Positions 52,190-61,714 of a stretch of DNA of 64,000 nucleotides are shown in pieces (positions within the stretch are counted from its first letter, which is position 1; each line of letters begins with the position of its first letter). Location of the stretch: positions 1,006,672-1,070,671 of the forward strand of contig LS999826.1 in the NCBI GenBank assembly GCA_900537185.1, read 5' to 3'. Position numbers and translations under genes: made by a program. This stretch comes from Cytophagales bacterium Alg240-R148. GTDB lineage: Bacteria; Bacteroidota; Bacteroidia; Cytophagales; Cyclobacteriaceae. A model generated the notes under the pieces. It ran no database searches and had not been told where the DNA came from. It worked only from the letters and a program-made list of their open reading frames with translations.

Positions 52190-52828
52190 GTGAAGAACCT
52201 ATCAATTGTATTAAATGTTATTTGTTTAGCGGCAATAGCCGTACTTTTTGGAATGAATTACTCATCTGGCGATGAAGAATTACCTAAAGAAGAAACAACC
52301 ACCGAAGAAACTGCTCAGGGGATACCAGCAATGGCATATGTGAACTCTGATTCTTTGTTGGCTAATTATGATTTCTTCAAGGACATGCAGGAAAAAATGA
52401 AGGGAATGACAGAAAAGTTGGACAAAGAATTGCAAAGCCGTGCAGCTGGAATTCAACGAGAACTTAGTGATTACCAAAAAAATGCTTCGAGTCTAACTAT
52501 GGGGCAGGCTAGAGCTTTAGAGGAGAATTTGATGAAAAAGCGTCAGAACCTTCAATTAAGACAAGAATCAGCTACCCAACAGTTATTAACAGAAGAAGCT
52601 GCTATTAATAAAGAACTGTATGAAAAAGTTGCGGTGTATGTAAAAGAATACAGTACTGAGAACAACATACAAATGGTAGTGAAATTCAACCCTGGTAGTG
52701 ATGTTGTTTATGCTGCAAACGCCATGGACATTACAGATGAAATAGTGGCTGGCCTCAATAAAGCTTACCAAGAAGAACTTAATCCACAAAACTCTGAAGT
52801 AGAATCAGATAGTACGGAGCAAAAGTAA
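52190..52828 (+). CDS. OmpH/Skp-like periplasmic chaperone
   Basis: 212 residues from a GTG start (52190); no ATG lies near the signal. The N-terminal hydrophobic segment (SIVLNVICLAAIAVLFGM) may be an anchor rather than a cleaved signal. The OmpH core is IPAMAYVNSDSLLANYDFF, then a long coiled coil and the final IQMVVKFNPGSDVVYAANAMDIT. Skp proteins hold unfolded outer-membrane proteins in the periplasm. It ends at a terminator. Confidence 0.88.
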   Translation: MKNLSIVLNVICLAAIAVLFGMNYSSGDEELPKEETTTEETAQGIPAMAYVNSDSLLANYDFFKDMQEKMKGMTEKLDKELQSRAAGIQRELSDYQKNASSLTMGQARALEENLMKKRQNLQLRQESATQQLLTEEAAINKELYEKVAVYVKEYSTENNIQMVVKFNPGSDVVYAANAMDITDEIVAGLNKAYQEELNPQNSEVESDSTEQK

Positions 52829-52854
52829 GGTTAAGTTTTTTTAATATAATTATT

Positions 52855-52879
52855 AAGCCCTCTTTGAAGGGCTTTTTTT
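52855..52879 (+). terminator. Intrinsic terminator of the OmpH/Skp gene
   Basis: 7-bp stem AAGCCCT / AGGGCTT with a six-base loop, then T tract; 27 bases after the stop. Confidence 0.82.
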
Positions 52880-52914
52880 ATTGTATATATTGAGGAGGTT
52901 ATTATTGCCAACAT

Positions 52915-55900
52915 ATGTTAAGAGCGTTTTTTAGAGCATTAAAAGTAAGGCCAGATGAGCAATTCCAGGTTGTACTTTTATTGGTGATAGGTTTTTTTAT
53001 AGGGATTTTTCTGGCGACATATCAGGTCAGTACAGAAACCTTATTCTTAAATAATCTTGACGAATACCTGAAAGAGGCAATATTGGCAAGTGGCTTTTTT
53101 GGAGTAATAACTACCTTTTTATACTCCTTTTTTCAAAACAGGGTGCGTTTTTCAAGGTTGGTTGTTGTCAACTTTATTCTCATTTGCCTTTTTGTTTATG
53201 GGGTATATTATTTGTTTTTGCATCCAGAATATTCTCCAGTTAGTAAGGATGTATTGATTTTTATCATGTTCTCGATGTTTTGGCCACTTACTGCGGTCAT
53301 ATTATTGAGTTATTGGGGTATTTTCGGAAGGCTTTTTAACCTGCGCCAATCTAAAAGGATAATTGGTTGGATTGATTCTGGTCAGCTATCTGCGGCCATA
53401 ATCTCTTTTGTTTCGATTCCTTTTCTATCTTCTTTGATACCCAATTCGGCCTCTTATCTGGTTATTGCTGCCAGTAGTTTGTTAGTTGCACTGATTGTAT
53501 TGGTGTATTTAACCATTAAATTTAATTTGGCAGATGCCGAATCGGACCCAGATGAAGTAGAAGACGGAAAAGGTAGAAAACGGGGGTTGAAATTTTCACA
53601 ACTGATTAAGGACAATTACATCTTATTGTTGTCTTTGTTTTTGATCACATCGATGGTGACATTTACCTTTGTACATTATTCTTTTCAAAGTGTAACAGCC
53701 CAACAGTTTCCTCTAGAAGTAGAGTTAAGAAATTTCTTAGCCATTTTCAATGGGGCGGTTTTAATCACATCATTTTTGTTACAGACTTTTGTGAACGACA
53801 AGATAATTGGGGATTACGGGCTCAAAATTGCTCTGATCATTTTGCCTATTATTGTGGGTGTTTTTACCATATTGTCTGTATTGGCAGGCTTTTTTATCGG
53901 GTTTGATAAAAACGAAATTGGTGTGGCGTTTTTATGGTTTTTCTTATTTGTTGCCATGACCAGATTCTTCAGCTATACACTAAGAGATTCCTTAGAAAAC
54001 CCTTCCTTTAAGTTGTACTTCATGCCGTTGGATAAAAAGGTAAGATTTGATATCCAAACCAAAGTGGAGGGTATAGTGAATGAAAGTTCGCGTTTGTTAG
54101 CGGGAGCACTTATTTTTGGCTTGTCCTTGTTGTCCTTTTTTGAACTCATCCACTATTCAGTTGTTTTGGTATTTTTAACCATCGTTTACGTTATTATTGT
54201 TGGCAAGCTACATGCCCAATATAGACTGAAGATACGCATCAAATTAGAGAGTCAGAAAAAGGAAGTGGAGGACCAAAACGATAGAGTACGCATCATCAAA
54301 CATTTGCAAAGAAACCTGTTTTCCAAAGAAAATGAAAAGGTCATATTCTCTTTTAATTTATTGGAAAAAATCAACCCACAAGGTGTACCCCAGGCCATTA
54401 ATATCATGATGGGGAATATGAACGAAAAAACTAAATATTTTGCTCAAAAAAAATTGAATGAAATCAAAGGGTTGTCGGTAAGTGATAAGTACATCATTAA
54501 GTTCGAAAATGAAACCAACTTCAATAAAGGAAGGTACCAGTTGTCTATGGCGGAGATAGAATTGATGCTTGAAACCGGCGATATCCCTAAAAAAAGAATA
54601 TTAAAATTAACTAGATCCGAAAATTTTGAGGACAGGCAATATGCAGCAGAGTTGATAGGCAATCAAATGGACGATGAAGGGTTGTCTTACTTAATAGAAT
54701 TGTTATCAGACAACAACGAACATGTGCGCATCACGGCAATCAATACTTCCGAAAAAAGGAATAACAGCGAAGTGCTCAACTCCTTGATAGAAAATTTAAA
54801 AGAACCGGCTTTTGGCAATATTTCGGCCAATACATTGGTGAAAATTGGTGAAAAAGCCTTGGACGAATTGGATATTGCATTTTACAGAGTTGGACAAGAT
54901 AGTTTCACACAAATCAGAATATTGCAAATAATAGGAAGAGTGGGTGGCAAAAAGGCCATTTCCATGTTGTGGTCTAAGGTATCATTTCCAGATAAGTTAC
55001 TGGTTGCACAGGTATTAAAATCTTTGGGAGAATGTGGCTTTAAAGCATCTTTAAGTCAAATATCTGAACTGCGCCCTTTGATAGAAGCGGATATATCGGA
55101 TGTGGCTTGGAATTTGGCTGCATTAAGCGAAGTGCCAAAAATTGGATTCGGAGGTGAAATTGTTAGGGCTTTAAAAGAAGAAAACACCCATGACATTGAA
55201 CATGTTTACATGTTGCTTTCTATGTTATACGACTACCAATCTATTAAATTAGTAAAGGAAAACTTGGAGAGCGGTACTACAGAAGGTGTTATTTATGCTG
55301 TAGAGCTTTTGGATGTTCTTTTATCTGAGCAATTGAAAGCGAGGGTTATTCCTCTGTTTGACGATATTTCAGATTTGGAAAAAGCAAAGAAATTAGAATT
55401 TTTCTATCCAAGATCAGGGCTGTCCCAAAAAGAGGTGTTGAAATTCTTAATCAATAGAGACTACAACCAGACCAACCGATGGACCAAATCGTGCGTTATT
55501 CATCAAATAGGGTTGCAGAGATTGACCGAATTCAAGGATGATCTTATTGCCAATTTATTTAACCCCGATTTATTAGTTCAGGAAGTTGCGGCGTGGTCCC
55601 TTTACAATATTGAAGCGTCTTTGTTTGCCAGTAATATAAAACGATTAGAGACAGGGCAGTATGAACGGTTGAATATGAATATTGGCGCAAGGTTTAAAAA
55701 CTCTAACTCTACTCTGATTTTTGAAAAAGTATTGTTTCTGAAGTCTCTGCCTTATTTCGTGAATGTTTCAGGTCTTTTGTTAACTTATTTAGCTGACTAT
55801 ATCGATGATGTGTTCATAAAAGAAGGAGATACTTTGTCGCTTACCAGGTTAAAGGACCACTATTTTTACATTGTATACGACGGTTCTATAAACTTATATG

Positions 55901-56091
55901 CAGGGGAGGAAATAAAAAAGGACTTGAGTTCAGGTGAGTTTATAGGGGAAATGACTGATTACCAAGCATTTGAATCCAATATGGTGATGGCCGTAAAAGA
56001 TTCTGTGTTATTTAAGATAGATAAAAGTAAATTTTATGAATTGTTGGCGGATAACATAGAATTCGCTACCAAAGTGATCAACCATATTTAA
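52915..56091 (+). CDS. MFS/ATP-ADP-translocase-like membrane protein with HEAT repeats and cNMP-binding fold
   Basis: 1058 residues, three parts. Residues ~1-440 hold about 12 membrane helices (VVLLLVIGFFIGIFLATYQVS, GFFGVITTFLYSFFQNRV, MFWPLTAVILLSYWGIFGRLF) that resemble MFS/Tlc-type nucleotide transporters. Residues ~480-900 are HEAT-like helical pairs (RQYAAELIGNQMDDEGLSYL, NNEHVRITAINTS, LVAQVLKSLGECGF). The last ~105 residues have a cyclic-nucleotide-binding-like fold (DDVFIKEGDTLS, GEFIGEMTDYQAF), but the phosphate-binding Arg expected after GE is missing. AGGAGG at 52893-52898 is 16 bases before the ATG, a long distance. Role unknown; a gated transporter or a sensor is possible. Confidence 0.75.
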   Translation: MLRAFFRALKVRPDEQFQVVLLLVIGFFIGIFLATYQVSTETLFLNNLDEYLKEAILASGFFGVITTFLYSFFQNRVRFSRLVVVNFILICLFVYGVYYLFLHPEYSPVSKDVLIFIMFSMFWPLTAVILLSYWGIFGRLFNLRQSKRIIGWIDSGQLSAAIISFVSIPFLSSLIPNSASYLVIAASSLLVALIVLVYLTIKFNLADAESDPDEVEDGKGRKRGLKFSQLIKDNYILLLSLFLITSMVTFTFVHYSFQSVTAQQFPLEVELRNFLAIFNGAVLITSFLLQTFVNDKIIGDYGLKIALIILPIIVGVFTILSVLAGFFIGFDKNEIGVAFLWFFLFVAMTRFFSYTLRDSLENPSFKLYFMPLDKKVRFDIQTKVEGIVNESSRLLAGALIFGLSLLSFFELIHYSVVLVFLTIVYVIIVGKLHAQYRLKIRIKLESQKKEVEDQNDRVRIIKHLQRNLFSKENEKVIFSFNLLEKINPQGVPQAINIMMGNMNEKTKYFAQKKLNEIKGLSVSDKYIIKFENETNFNKGRYQLSMAEIELMLETGDIPKKRILKLTRSENFEDRQYAAELIGNQMDDEGLSYLIELLSDNNEHVRITAINTSEKRNNSEVLNSLIENLKEPAFGNISANTLVKIGEKALDELDIAFYRVGQDSFTQIRILQIIGRVGGKKAISMLWSKVSFPDKLLVAQVLKSLGECGFKASLSQISELRPLIEADISDVAWNLAALSEVPKIGFGGEIVRALKEENTHDIEHVYMLLSMLYDYQSIKLVKENLESGTTEGVIYAVELLDVLLSEQLKARVIPLFDDISDLEKAKKLEFFYPRSGLSQKEVLKFLINRDYNQTNRWTKSCVIHQIGLQRLTEFKDDLIANLFNPDLLVQEVAAWSLYNIEASLFASNIKRLETGQYERLNMNIGARFKNSNSTLIFEKVLFLKSLPYFVNVSGLLLTYLADYIDDVFIKEGDTLSLTRLKDHYFYIVYDGSINLYAGEEIKKDLSSGEFIGEMTDYQAFESNMVMAVKDSVLFKIDKSKFYELLADNIEFATKVINHI

Positions 56092-56194
56092 GTGATTTTA
56101 AATAAGGATTAGAAATTTGCTTTATTAGTGAAATACTTGCATTTTATGTGCAGAAACCATTATTTGCTTATTAAATTAGAATGAATACCGCTAA

Positions 56195-59100
56195 ATGCTA
56201 AATTATCAATTTGATTCTGAACAAAGTGAAGATCAGGCCGATGACAAATTTTCTGTTGTTGGAGGTGAACTTCAAAACCCTTTTCCAGGGCTGAGACCTT
56301 TCGGGATCAATGAATGCCATCTATTTTTTGGAAGAGAAAGCCAGGTTGACGAAATACTGCTAAAATTATCTAAAAATCGTTTTGCGACGATTTTAGGGTT
56401 TTCTGGAAGTGGTAAATCTTCTTTGATGTATTGTGGTGTTATGCCTGTTCTTTTTGGTGGTTTTGTTACGGAAACTGGCCCCAATTGGAATGTGGTAGTG
56501 GCCAGGCCAGGAAACAATCCTATCGATGCATTGGCAGAAGCTTTTACACGTTCTAAGCGGGGATATCTGAGCATTGACCAAGAGGAGGAGCATTTAGATA
56601 AAAAGATTATATCTTCCATTTTACGATCGGGTAGAGATGGTTTGGTTAAAGTTGCGTCGCAGTTTATTCAGAAAAGTGGCGAAAACATTTTAATATTTGT
56701 TGATCAATTTGAAGAACTTTTTAGATTCAAAGACAACGAAGATGCAGAAGGAGCAGAAGAGGATGTGATGTTGTTTGTTAGCTTGTTAATAGAGGCAGCT
56801 ACAAATCAAGAAGTACCCATATATTTGGCCATAACGCTTCGTTCAGATTTTATTGGAGAGTGTTCTAAATTTCCAGGGTTCACCAAAATGGTGAACGTGA
56901 GTAACTATTTAATTCCTCAAATGACGAGGGATCAAAAAAGAATGGCGGTTGAAGGTCCCGTTGCTGTGGGTGGGGGAAGAATTACAGAGCGATTGGTGAA
57001 AAAACTGCTTAGTGAAGTTGGGGACGGTCCAGATCAGTTGCCAATTTTACAGCATGCCTTGATGCGTACTTGGGACTACTGGGTGGAGCACCGAGATGGA
57101 GAAGAACCCATTGATTTTAGGCATTACAATTCAATTGGTAAAATTTCCCATGCACTATCGTTGCATGCCAATGAAGCATTTGAAGAACTTAATACCAAAC
57201 AAAAAGAAATAGCCGAGGTCCTTTTTAAATCGATAACGGAAAAAGGAACAGATAACATAGGGGTGCGCAGACCCATGCCCCTCAATACCATTGCCGAAAT
57301 TGCAGCAGTTAATGAAGAAGATGTAATTGCAGTGGTGGAAGAGTTTAGAAAGCCGGGTAGGTCTTTGTTAATGCCCCCTGCTAATCAAAAGTTAACTGCG
57401 AATTCTGTTATTGAACTTTCGCATGAAAGTTTGATGCGAATTTGGGTTCGTTTAAAAAATTGGGTGGATGAAGAGGCGGAAAGTGCCCAAATGTACAAAA
57501 GGCTATCGGAAGCTGCTGCCATGTACCAAGTTGGTAAAACAGGCCTTTGGCGGCCACCAGATTTGCAATTAGCGCTCAATTGGCAGAAAAAACAAAAACC
57601 AACCAGGATTTGGGCCAAACGATACGATGAGGCTTTTGAACGCGCTATGGTGTTTTTGGACACTTCAAGGATAACCTACGAAGCGGAACAAAAAAACCAA
57701 GAGCTGCTTCAGAAAAGGTTGTTGAAAAAGGCGCGGGTTGTGTCTATCGTATTAGGCACAGCAGCGGTTATTGCCTTGTTGTTGTTCGTATATGGCTTTT
57801 TACAAAAAATTGAAGCAGATAGACAAACCCAAGAGGCATTGATTCAGAGTGATGCTGCAAGGGATGCAAAAGCAAGAACTGAAAAAGCCCTTGAAGAAAC
57901 TGTGGAAGCGCAATTGGCAGCTGAAAAGGCCAATGCCGATTTACTTGAATCCAATGAAACTTTGCAGCAAACTTTAAGCAAGCTTGAGGTTCAAAAAAAT
58001 GAAGCAGAATTTCAAAAGAACAAGGCTGATATTAAAACCCAAGAAGCAATTGTGGCAACAGATAGTGCCAATCAGCAACGCATAAGGGCAGATGAAAAAA
58101 CAGAAGATGCTATTCGATTTCAGAATTTAGCGGATCGTTACTTCTATATTCAATTGGCCCAGTCTATGGCTGTGAAATCGGTACAAGTGGAGAATGACAC
58201 GTTACAGGCGTTGTTGGCCAAACAAGCATTTGAATTTAACAAAGAGTACAAGGGGAAATTACACGATCCGTATATTTACAATGGTTTGTACAACGCCGTG
58301 TCCAAGTTAAAAGGAAGACGATTCAATACAGTTAGTGCCCACCGGGATGCTGTTAAGTCGATTGCCATTTCGAAACGCAAGGATGAGATATTTTCCACAG
58401 GTTCGGATGGTACAATCAAATCATTTGCTTTTAAAAATAAAGCCAACCAGCTTTCTATATTAAATGCTTTAGAAAACACTTCTGGTAGGATGATAAAATT
58501 AAATCCTTCAGAAAGCAAAGTGGCGGTTTTAAGTGATTCGGCATATGTGCAATTGATTGATTTAAAAAATGAAAATAGAATAGAAAATATAAGAGGGCAC
58601 AGTGGTTTAATTTATGATGTTCAGTTTATAGACGATAAAAGCTTTTATTCATTGGGCAGTGACTTGACATTAAGGAAATACCAGGATAATAGTTTCAGAG
58701 ACATTATCAACTTGCCGGTTATGTATAAATCTTTTGATATCCGAAAGGGCAATAAGGAATTGGCTTTTGCAGGAATAGATGGTTCTGTAATGGTTATGGA
58801 TGCCTCGACCTCCAATATGAGAACGATAGTAAAGGCGTCTGGGGTGCAAAATCACGTAGCCCAATTTAGTGCAGATGGATCCATTCTTGCAGTAGGGGAT
58901 GAGTCGGGTATGTTGTTTTTGTACGATGCAAATGATAATTACAAACTGATTAAAAGTTTGCACAAGCACAAGTCTAGAATTAACCAAATTGCTTTCAGTG
59001 GCGATGGTAAAATGATAGCAACTGCAAGTTTTGATAGAACTGTTAACTTGTATGAACTTGAGAATATTGATGAGTTGCCATTGGTGCTTCAAGACAATTA

Positions 59101-59329
59101 CGACTATGTATTTGATTTGGGATTCTCCAACAATAGCACGAAGTTGATTACTGCTAATAGAAATGGTGAAATTCGAGTTTGGCCAACCAATGCACATGAT
59201 TTGGCCAACCAAATCTGTGATATGATGGAACGCAACATGACACAAGAAGAGTGGAGAATTTACGTGGGAGAAGAAGATAAAGTAAAATATAGGTACACAT
59301 GTATATCCAAACAGTTTGATAAATATTAG
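56195..59329 (+). CDS. nSTAND-type ATPase, membrane helix, WD40 repeat protein
   Basis: 1044 residues. NPFPGLRPFGINECHLFFGRE opens an nSTAND1-type NTPase: Walker A GFSGSGKSS (68-76), Walker B ILIFVDQFEELF (~167-178), and the C-terminal HESLMRIW region (~409-416). One membrane helix (~515-535, VSIVLGTAAVIALLLFVYGF) is followed by a ~100-residue Ala/Glu coiled coil and, from ~707 to the end, WD40-type blades (AHRDAVKSIAISKRKDEIF, GHSGLIYDVQFID, KHKSRINQIAFSGDGKMI). The ATPase is therefore cytoplasmic and the propeller probably periplasmic. STAND proteins are ligand-triggered switches. It starts an apparent operon with an outer-membrane protein, a lipoprotein and a giant adhesin. Confidence 0.8.
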   Translation: MLNYQFDSEQSEDQADDKFSVVGGELQNPFPGLRPFGINECHLFFGRESQVDEILLKLSKNRFATILGFSGSGKSSLMYCGVMPVLFGGFVTETGPNWNVVVARPGNNPIDALAEAFTRSKRGYLSIDQEEEHLDKKIISSILRSGRDGLVKVASQFIQKSGENILIFVDQFEELFRFKDNEDAEGAEEDVMLFVSLLIEAATNQEVPIYLAITLRSDFIGECSKFPGFTKMVNVSNYLIPQMTRDQKRMAVEGPVAVGGGRITERLVKKLLSEVGDGPDQLPILQHALMRTWDYWVEHRDGEEPIDFRHYNSIGKISHALSLHANEAFEELNTKQKEIAEVLFKSITEKGTDNIGVRRPMPLNTIAEIAAVNEEDVIAVVEEFRKPGRSLLMPPANQKLTANSVIELSHESLMRIWVRLKNWVDEEAESAQMYKRLSEAAAMYQVGKTGLWRPPDLQLALNWQKKQKPTRIWAKRYDEAFERAMVFLDTSRITYEAEQKNQELLQKRLLKKARVVSIVLGTAAVIALLLFVYGFLQKIEADRQTQEALIQSDAARDAKARTEKALEETVEAQLAAEKANADLLESNETLQQTLSKLEVQKNEAEFQKNKADIKTQEAIVATDSANQQRIRADEKTEDAIRFQNLADRYFYIQLAQSMAVKSVQVENDTLQALLAKQAFEFNKEYKGKLHDPYIYNGLYNAVSKLKGRRFNTVSAHRDAVKSIAISKRKDEIFSTGSDGTIKSFAFKNKANQLSILNALENTSGRMIKLNPSESKVAVLSDSAYVQLIDLKNENRIENIRGHSGLIYDVQFIDDKSFYSLGSDLTLRKYQDNSFRDIINLPVMYKSFDIRKGNKELAFAGIDGSVMVMDASTSNMRTIVKASGVQNHVAQFSADGSILAVGDESGMLFLYDANDNYKLIKSLHKHKSRINQIAFSGDGKMIATASFDRTVNLYELENIDELPLVLQDNYDYVFDLGFSNNSTKLITANRNGEIRVWPTNAHDLANQICDMMERNMTQEEWRIYVGEEDKVKYRYTCISKQFDKY

Positions 59330-59333
59330 AAAT

Positions 59334-60431
59334 ATGCGGGCAAAATGGGTATTGTGTTTTTTGTTATTATTGGAGTGTTTTGCAGCTTTCGCGCAAAGGA
59401 ATTGTCAAGAAACATTGCAGCTGTCTCGGAGCAATTTCGACAAAGGACATTTGTATTCCATTCCATCCATTTTAAAACCATGTATTGACAAGGGGTTTAC
59501 AAAGCAGGAGAAAATTCAAGCATATTGGTTGTTAACGCAAGTATATTTGTTGGTAGATGATCCCATAAGTGCAGAAGACTCGTACTTAAAATTATTGAAT
59601 TTGGACCCGGAGTATAAAGTGGATGAAGTAAATGACCCCGTCGAACTGGTTTATCTTTCAAGAAATTTTAAAACCACTCCTGTGTTTTCGTGGCACATGG
59701 CAAAAGTTGGGGTCAACATTGGCAACTTTACTGTTATCAATGCCCAAAGCATGGATGGGAGCAATCAATCCAAAGGAGATTATAAGTCTAAATTGGGATT
59801 TCAGATTGGAACAGGCCTAGAAATACATTTAAATGATAAAATAAGTGGCATAATGGATGTTTCTTTTATGCAGCGATCTTTTGACTATAACAGAGTTATG
59901 TTTGGAAAGGACGTATTGTTTAAAAAAGAAAGAAACAGCTTTTTTGTTGTAGATTTGGGAGGTAAATATAAGTTCAATAAGAAAAAAATTGCTCCTTTTG
60001 TTCTTGCGGGATTTTCAATGAACATGTTGTTGGGTTCCAATTATGAATTTAATTATACAAATTCTCAAGGTAGCGAGGGGGCCTTTGAGTCTTCAGGACC
60101 ATCTGAAAGCAATTCCAATCAGCGCACTAGTTTCAACTATGGCGCCTACCTTGGGGGAGGCGCTCAAATGAGGTTAAAATATAGTTTTGTCTCATTTGAA
60201 ATCAAATATTTTAAAGGGTTCAACTCTAATGTGGACCGCTCTGTTCAGTACCCATTTGAAAATGGGTACCACAGCGATAAAAATTTCTTGTATGCCCATG
60301 TAGATGATGACTACATAGCAAACAGCTTCTTGTTTAACATCAGTTGGATAAAACCATTGTACAAACCAAGAAAAATCAACAAATTAACCACTAAAAATAT
60401 TTTTAATAGGATATTTAAAAAGAATAAATGA
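59334..60431 (+). CDS. TPR-containing outer-membrane beta-barrel protein
   Basis: 365 residues from the ATG at 59334, four bases after the preceding stop; a TTG frame 18 bases upstream would overlap that gene. Signal peptide (VLCFLLLLECFAAFA), then ~90 residues of TPR-like helices (KIQAYWLLTQVYLLVDDPISA, LLNLDPEYKV), then a barrel with alternating strands (FVVDLGGKYKFNKKK, YGAYLGGGAQMRLKY, VSFEIKYFKGF, SFLFNISWIKPLY). The periplasmic TPR part could contact the neighbouring WD40 protein. Overlaps the lipoprotein gene as ATGA. Confidence 0.75.
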   Translation: MRAKWVLCFLLLLECFAAFAQRNCQETLQLSRSNFDKGHLYSIPSILKPCIDKGFTKQEKIQAYWLLTQVYLLVDDPISAEDSYLKLLNLDPEYKVDEVNDPVELVYLSRNFKTTPVFSWHMAKVGVNIGNFTVINAQSMDGSNQSKGDYKSKLGFQIGTGLEIHLNDKISGIMDVSFMQRSFDYNRVMFGKDVLFKKERNSFFVVDLGGKYKFNKKKIAPFVLAGFSMNMLLGSNYEFNYTNSQGSEGAFESSGPSESNSNQRTSFNYGAYLGGGAQMRLKYSFVSFEIKYFKGFNSNVDRSVQYPFENGYHSDKNFLYAHVDDDYIANSFLFNISWIKPLYKPRKINKLTTKNIFNRIFKKNK

Positions 60432-61663
60432 TAAAGAACCTGAGCTTTTTATTGGTGTTAGTAATTTTACTTTTTTCATGTGACGATTCTATGAATCTGA
60501 AAAGACAAGATGGGTCTCATTTTATTAAATACTATGGAAGTGAAGGAGATCAAAAAGGATGCGACTTGGTTATCGTGGACGATGCCGTGTACATGGTTGG
60601 AACGAACAGCACCAACAACCCGGATAGTTTGAAAAACCTTTATGTTGTAAAAACAGATTTGAATGGTAATACCATTTGGAAACATTCTTATGGTACAGAA
60701 TTTCCGGATGAAGGAAGGGCCATTGATGCTGATTCGAATGGAAATATTTACATTGCTGGAAATACCACTACAGGAGTTGGACTTCAAGTAATCACAGTTG
60801 TGAAATTAGCATCAAGTGGGGCTGTTTTGGCCCAAGCTACCATACAGGAACTGGAGTCGGATGGAATAAAAAGGTCAATAGAGTCGGTGAATGACATCTC
60901 TTTAAACCCGGATGGTGAATTGTTGGTGGCGGGGTATTCGAATACGGCCCACCCAACTTATGGAGGGTTGGGTGTGAATAAATTTTATTTTCCAAGGCTT
61001 ACTGCTGACCTGCAAGAGTCCCCTATTGTGTTTGAGAAAATTTTTGGATACAGCGGTGGTGCAGAAGGGACGGATTCAAGAATTGAGAGTGCCTTTAGTT
61101 CAGGCCCGGGAGAATATCTTTTTATAGGCTCCACCTCGGCGGATTTTAATGGAGATAATTTGGGTAAGTTTAACTTGTTGAAATTTAGTATCAACCTTTC
61201 CAACTCAGTTGGTACTCCTGCTTATTCAAGACAGTCCGAAGATCATTTTGGTAGTGACTTTAGCATTAACGGAGATTGGATAACCGCATTGGGATACAGC
61301 AACATCAATGATCAAAATGAATTGTTCATATCGTCGTTTCCAAGCTCTTTGACAGGTGCAGACCTACAAGTGTTTTCTTTGAATACTGGATTGAATATTC
61401 GTTCGGCTTCTATTCATCAATTTAATGATGCATTTATAATAACAGGAACAAAAGTAAATGGAGAAGACACAGATATTTATATGGCATCTATTAATGGTTT
61501 TGGCAATATTAATTGGTCGAAAACATTTGGAGGCGGGCAAAACGATGTTCCTGGAAAAGCAATTGCTTTCAACGACAAACTGTATATGGTTGGTACCGTA
61601 TCGCTGGATAAGCAAGAAAAAATGTGCTTGATTAAGACAAATTCAAAAGGAGAATTAAACTAA
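60428..61663 (+). CDS. Beta-propeller-like lipoprotein
   Basis: 411 residues. Signal peptide with lipobox LVILLFSCDDS (lipidated Cys18). The mature part repeats a motif of the SBBP/PQQ-like type: VKTDLNGNTIWKHSYGTE, DADSNGNIYIAGNTT, LFIGSTSADFNGDN and NGFGNINWSKTFGGGQNDV, typical of a secreted beta-propeller. It is probably on the outer membrane. Overlaps the barrel gene by four bases and precedes the giant adhesin by 51 bases. Confidence 0.75.
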   Translation: MIKNLSFLLVLVILLFSCDDSMNLKRQDGSHFIKYYGSEGDQKGCDLVIVDDAVYMVGTNSTNNPDSLKNLYVVKTDLNGNTIWKHSYGTEFPDEGRAIDADSNGNIYIAGNTTTGVGLQVITVVKLASSGAVLAQATIQELESDGIKRSIESVNDISLNPDGELLVAGYSNTAHPTYGGLGVNKFYFPRLTADLQESPIVFEKIFGYSGGAEGTDSRIESAFSSGPGEYLFIGSTSADFNGDNLGKFNLLKFSINLSNSVGTPAYSRQSEDHFGSDFSINGDWITALGYSNINDQNELFISSFPSSLTGADLQVFSLNTGLNIRSASIHQFNDAFIITGTKVNGEDTDIYMASINGFGNINWSKTFGGGQNDVPGKAIAFNDKLYMVGTVSLDKQEKMCLIKTNSKGELN

Positions 61664-61714
61664 ATGGTTACTATCTAGAGTTTTTTTAGATTTATAACTA
61701 TAACCATAGCCAAT

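Noticed and set aside
58670..59245. 191-codon minus-strand frame inside the WD40 region
   Set aside because: His/Ile-rich translation opposite real WD40 repeats; no domain seen.
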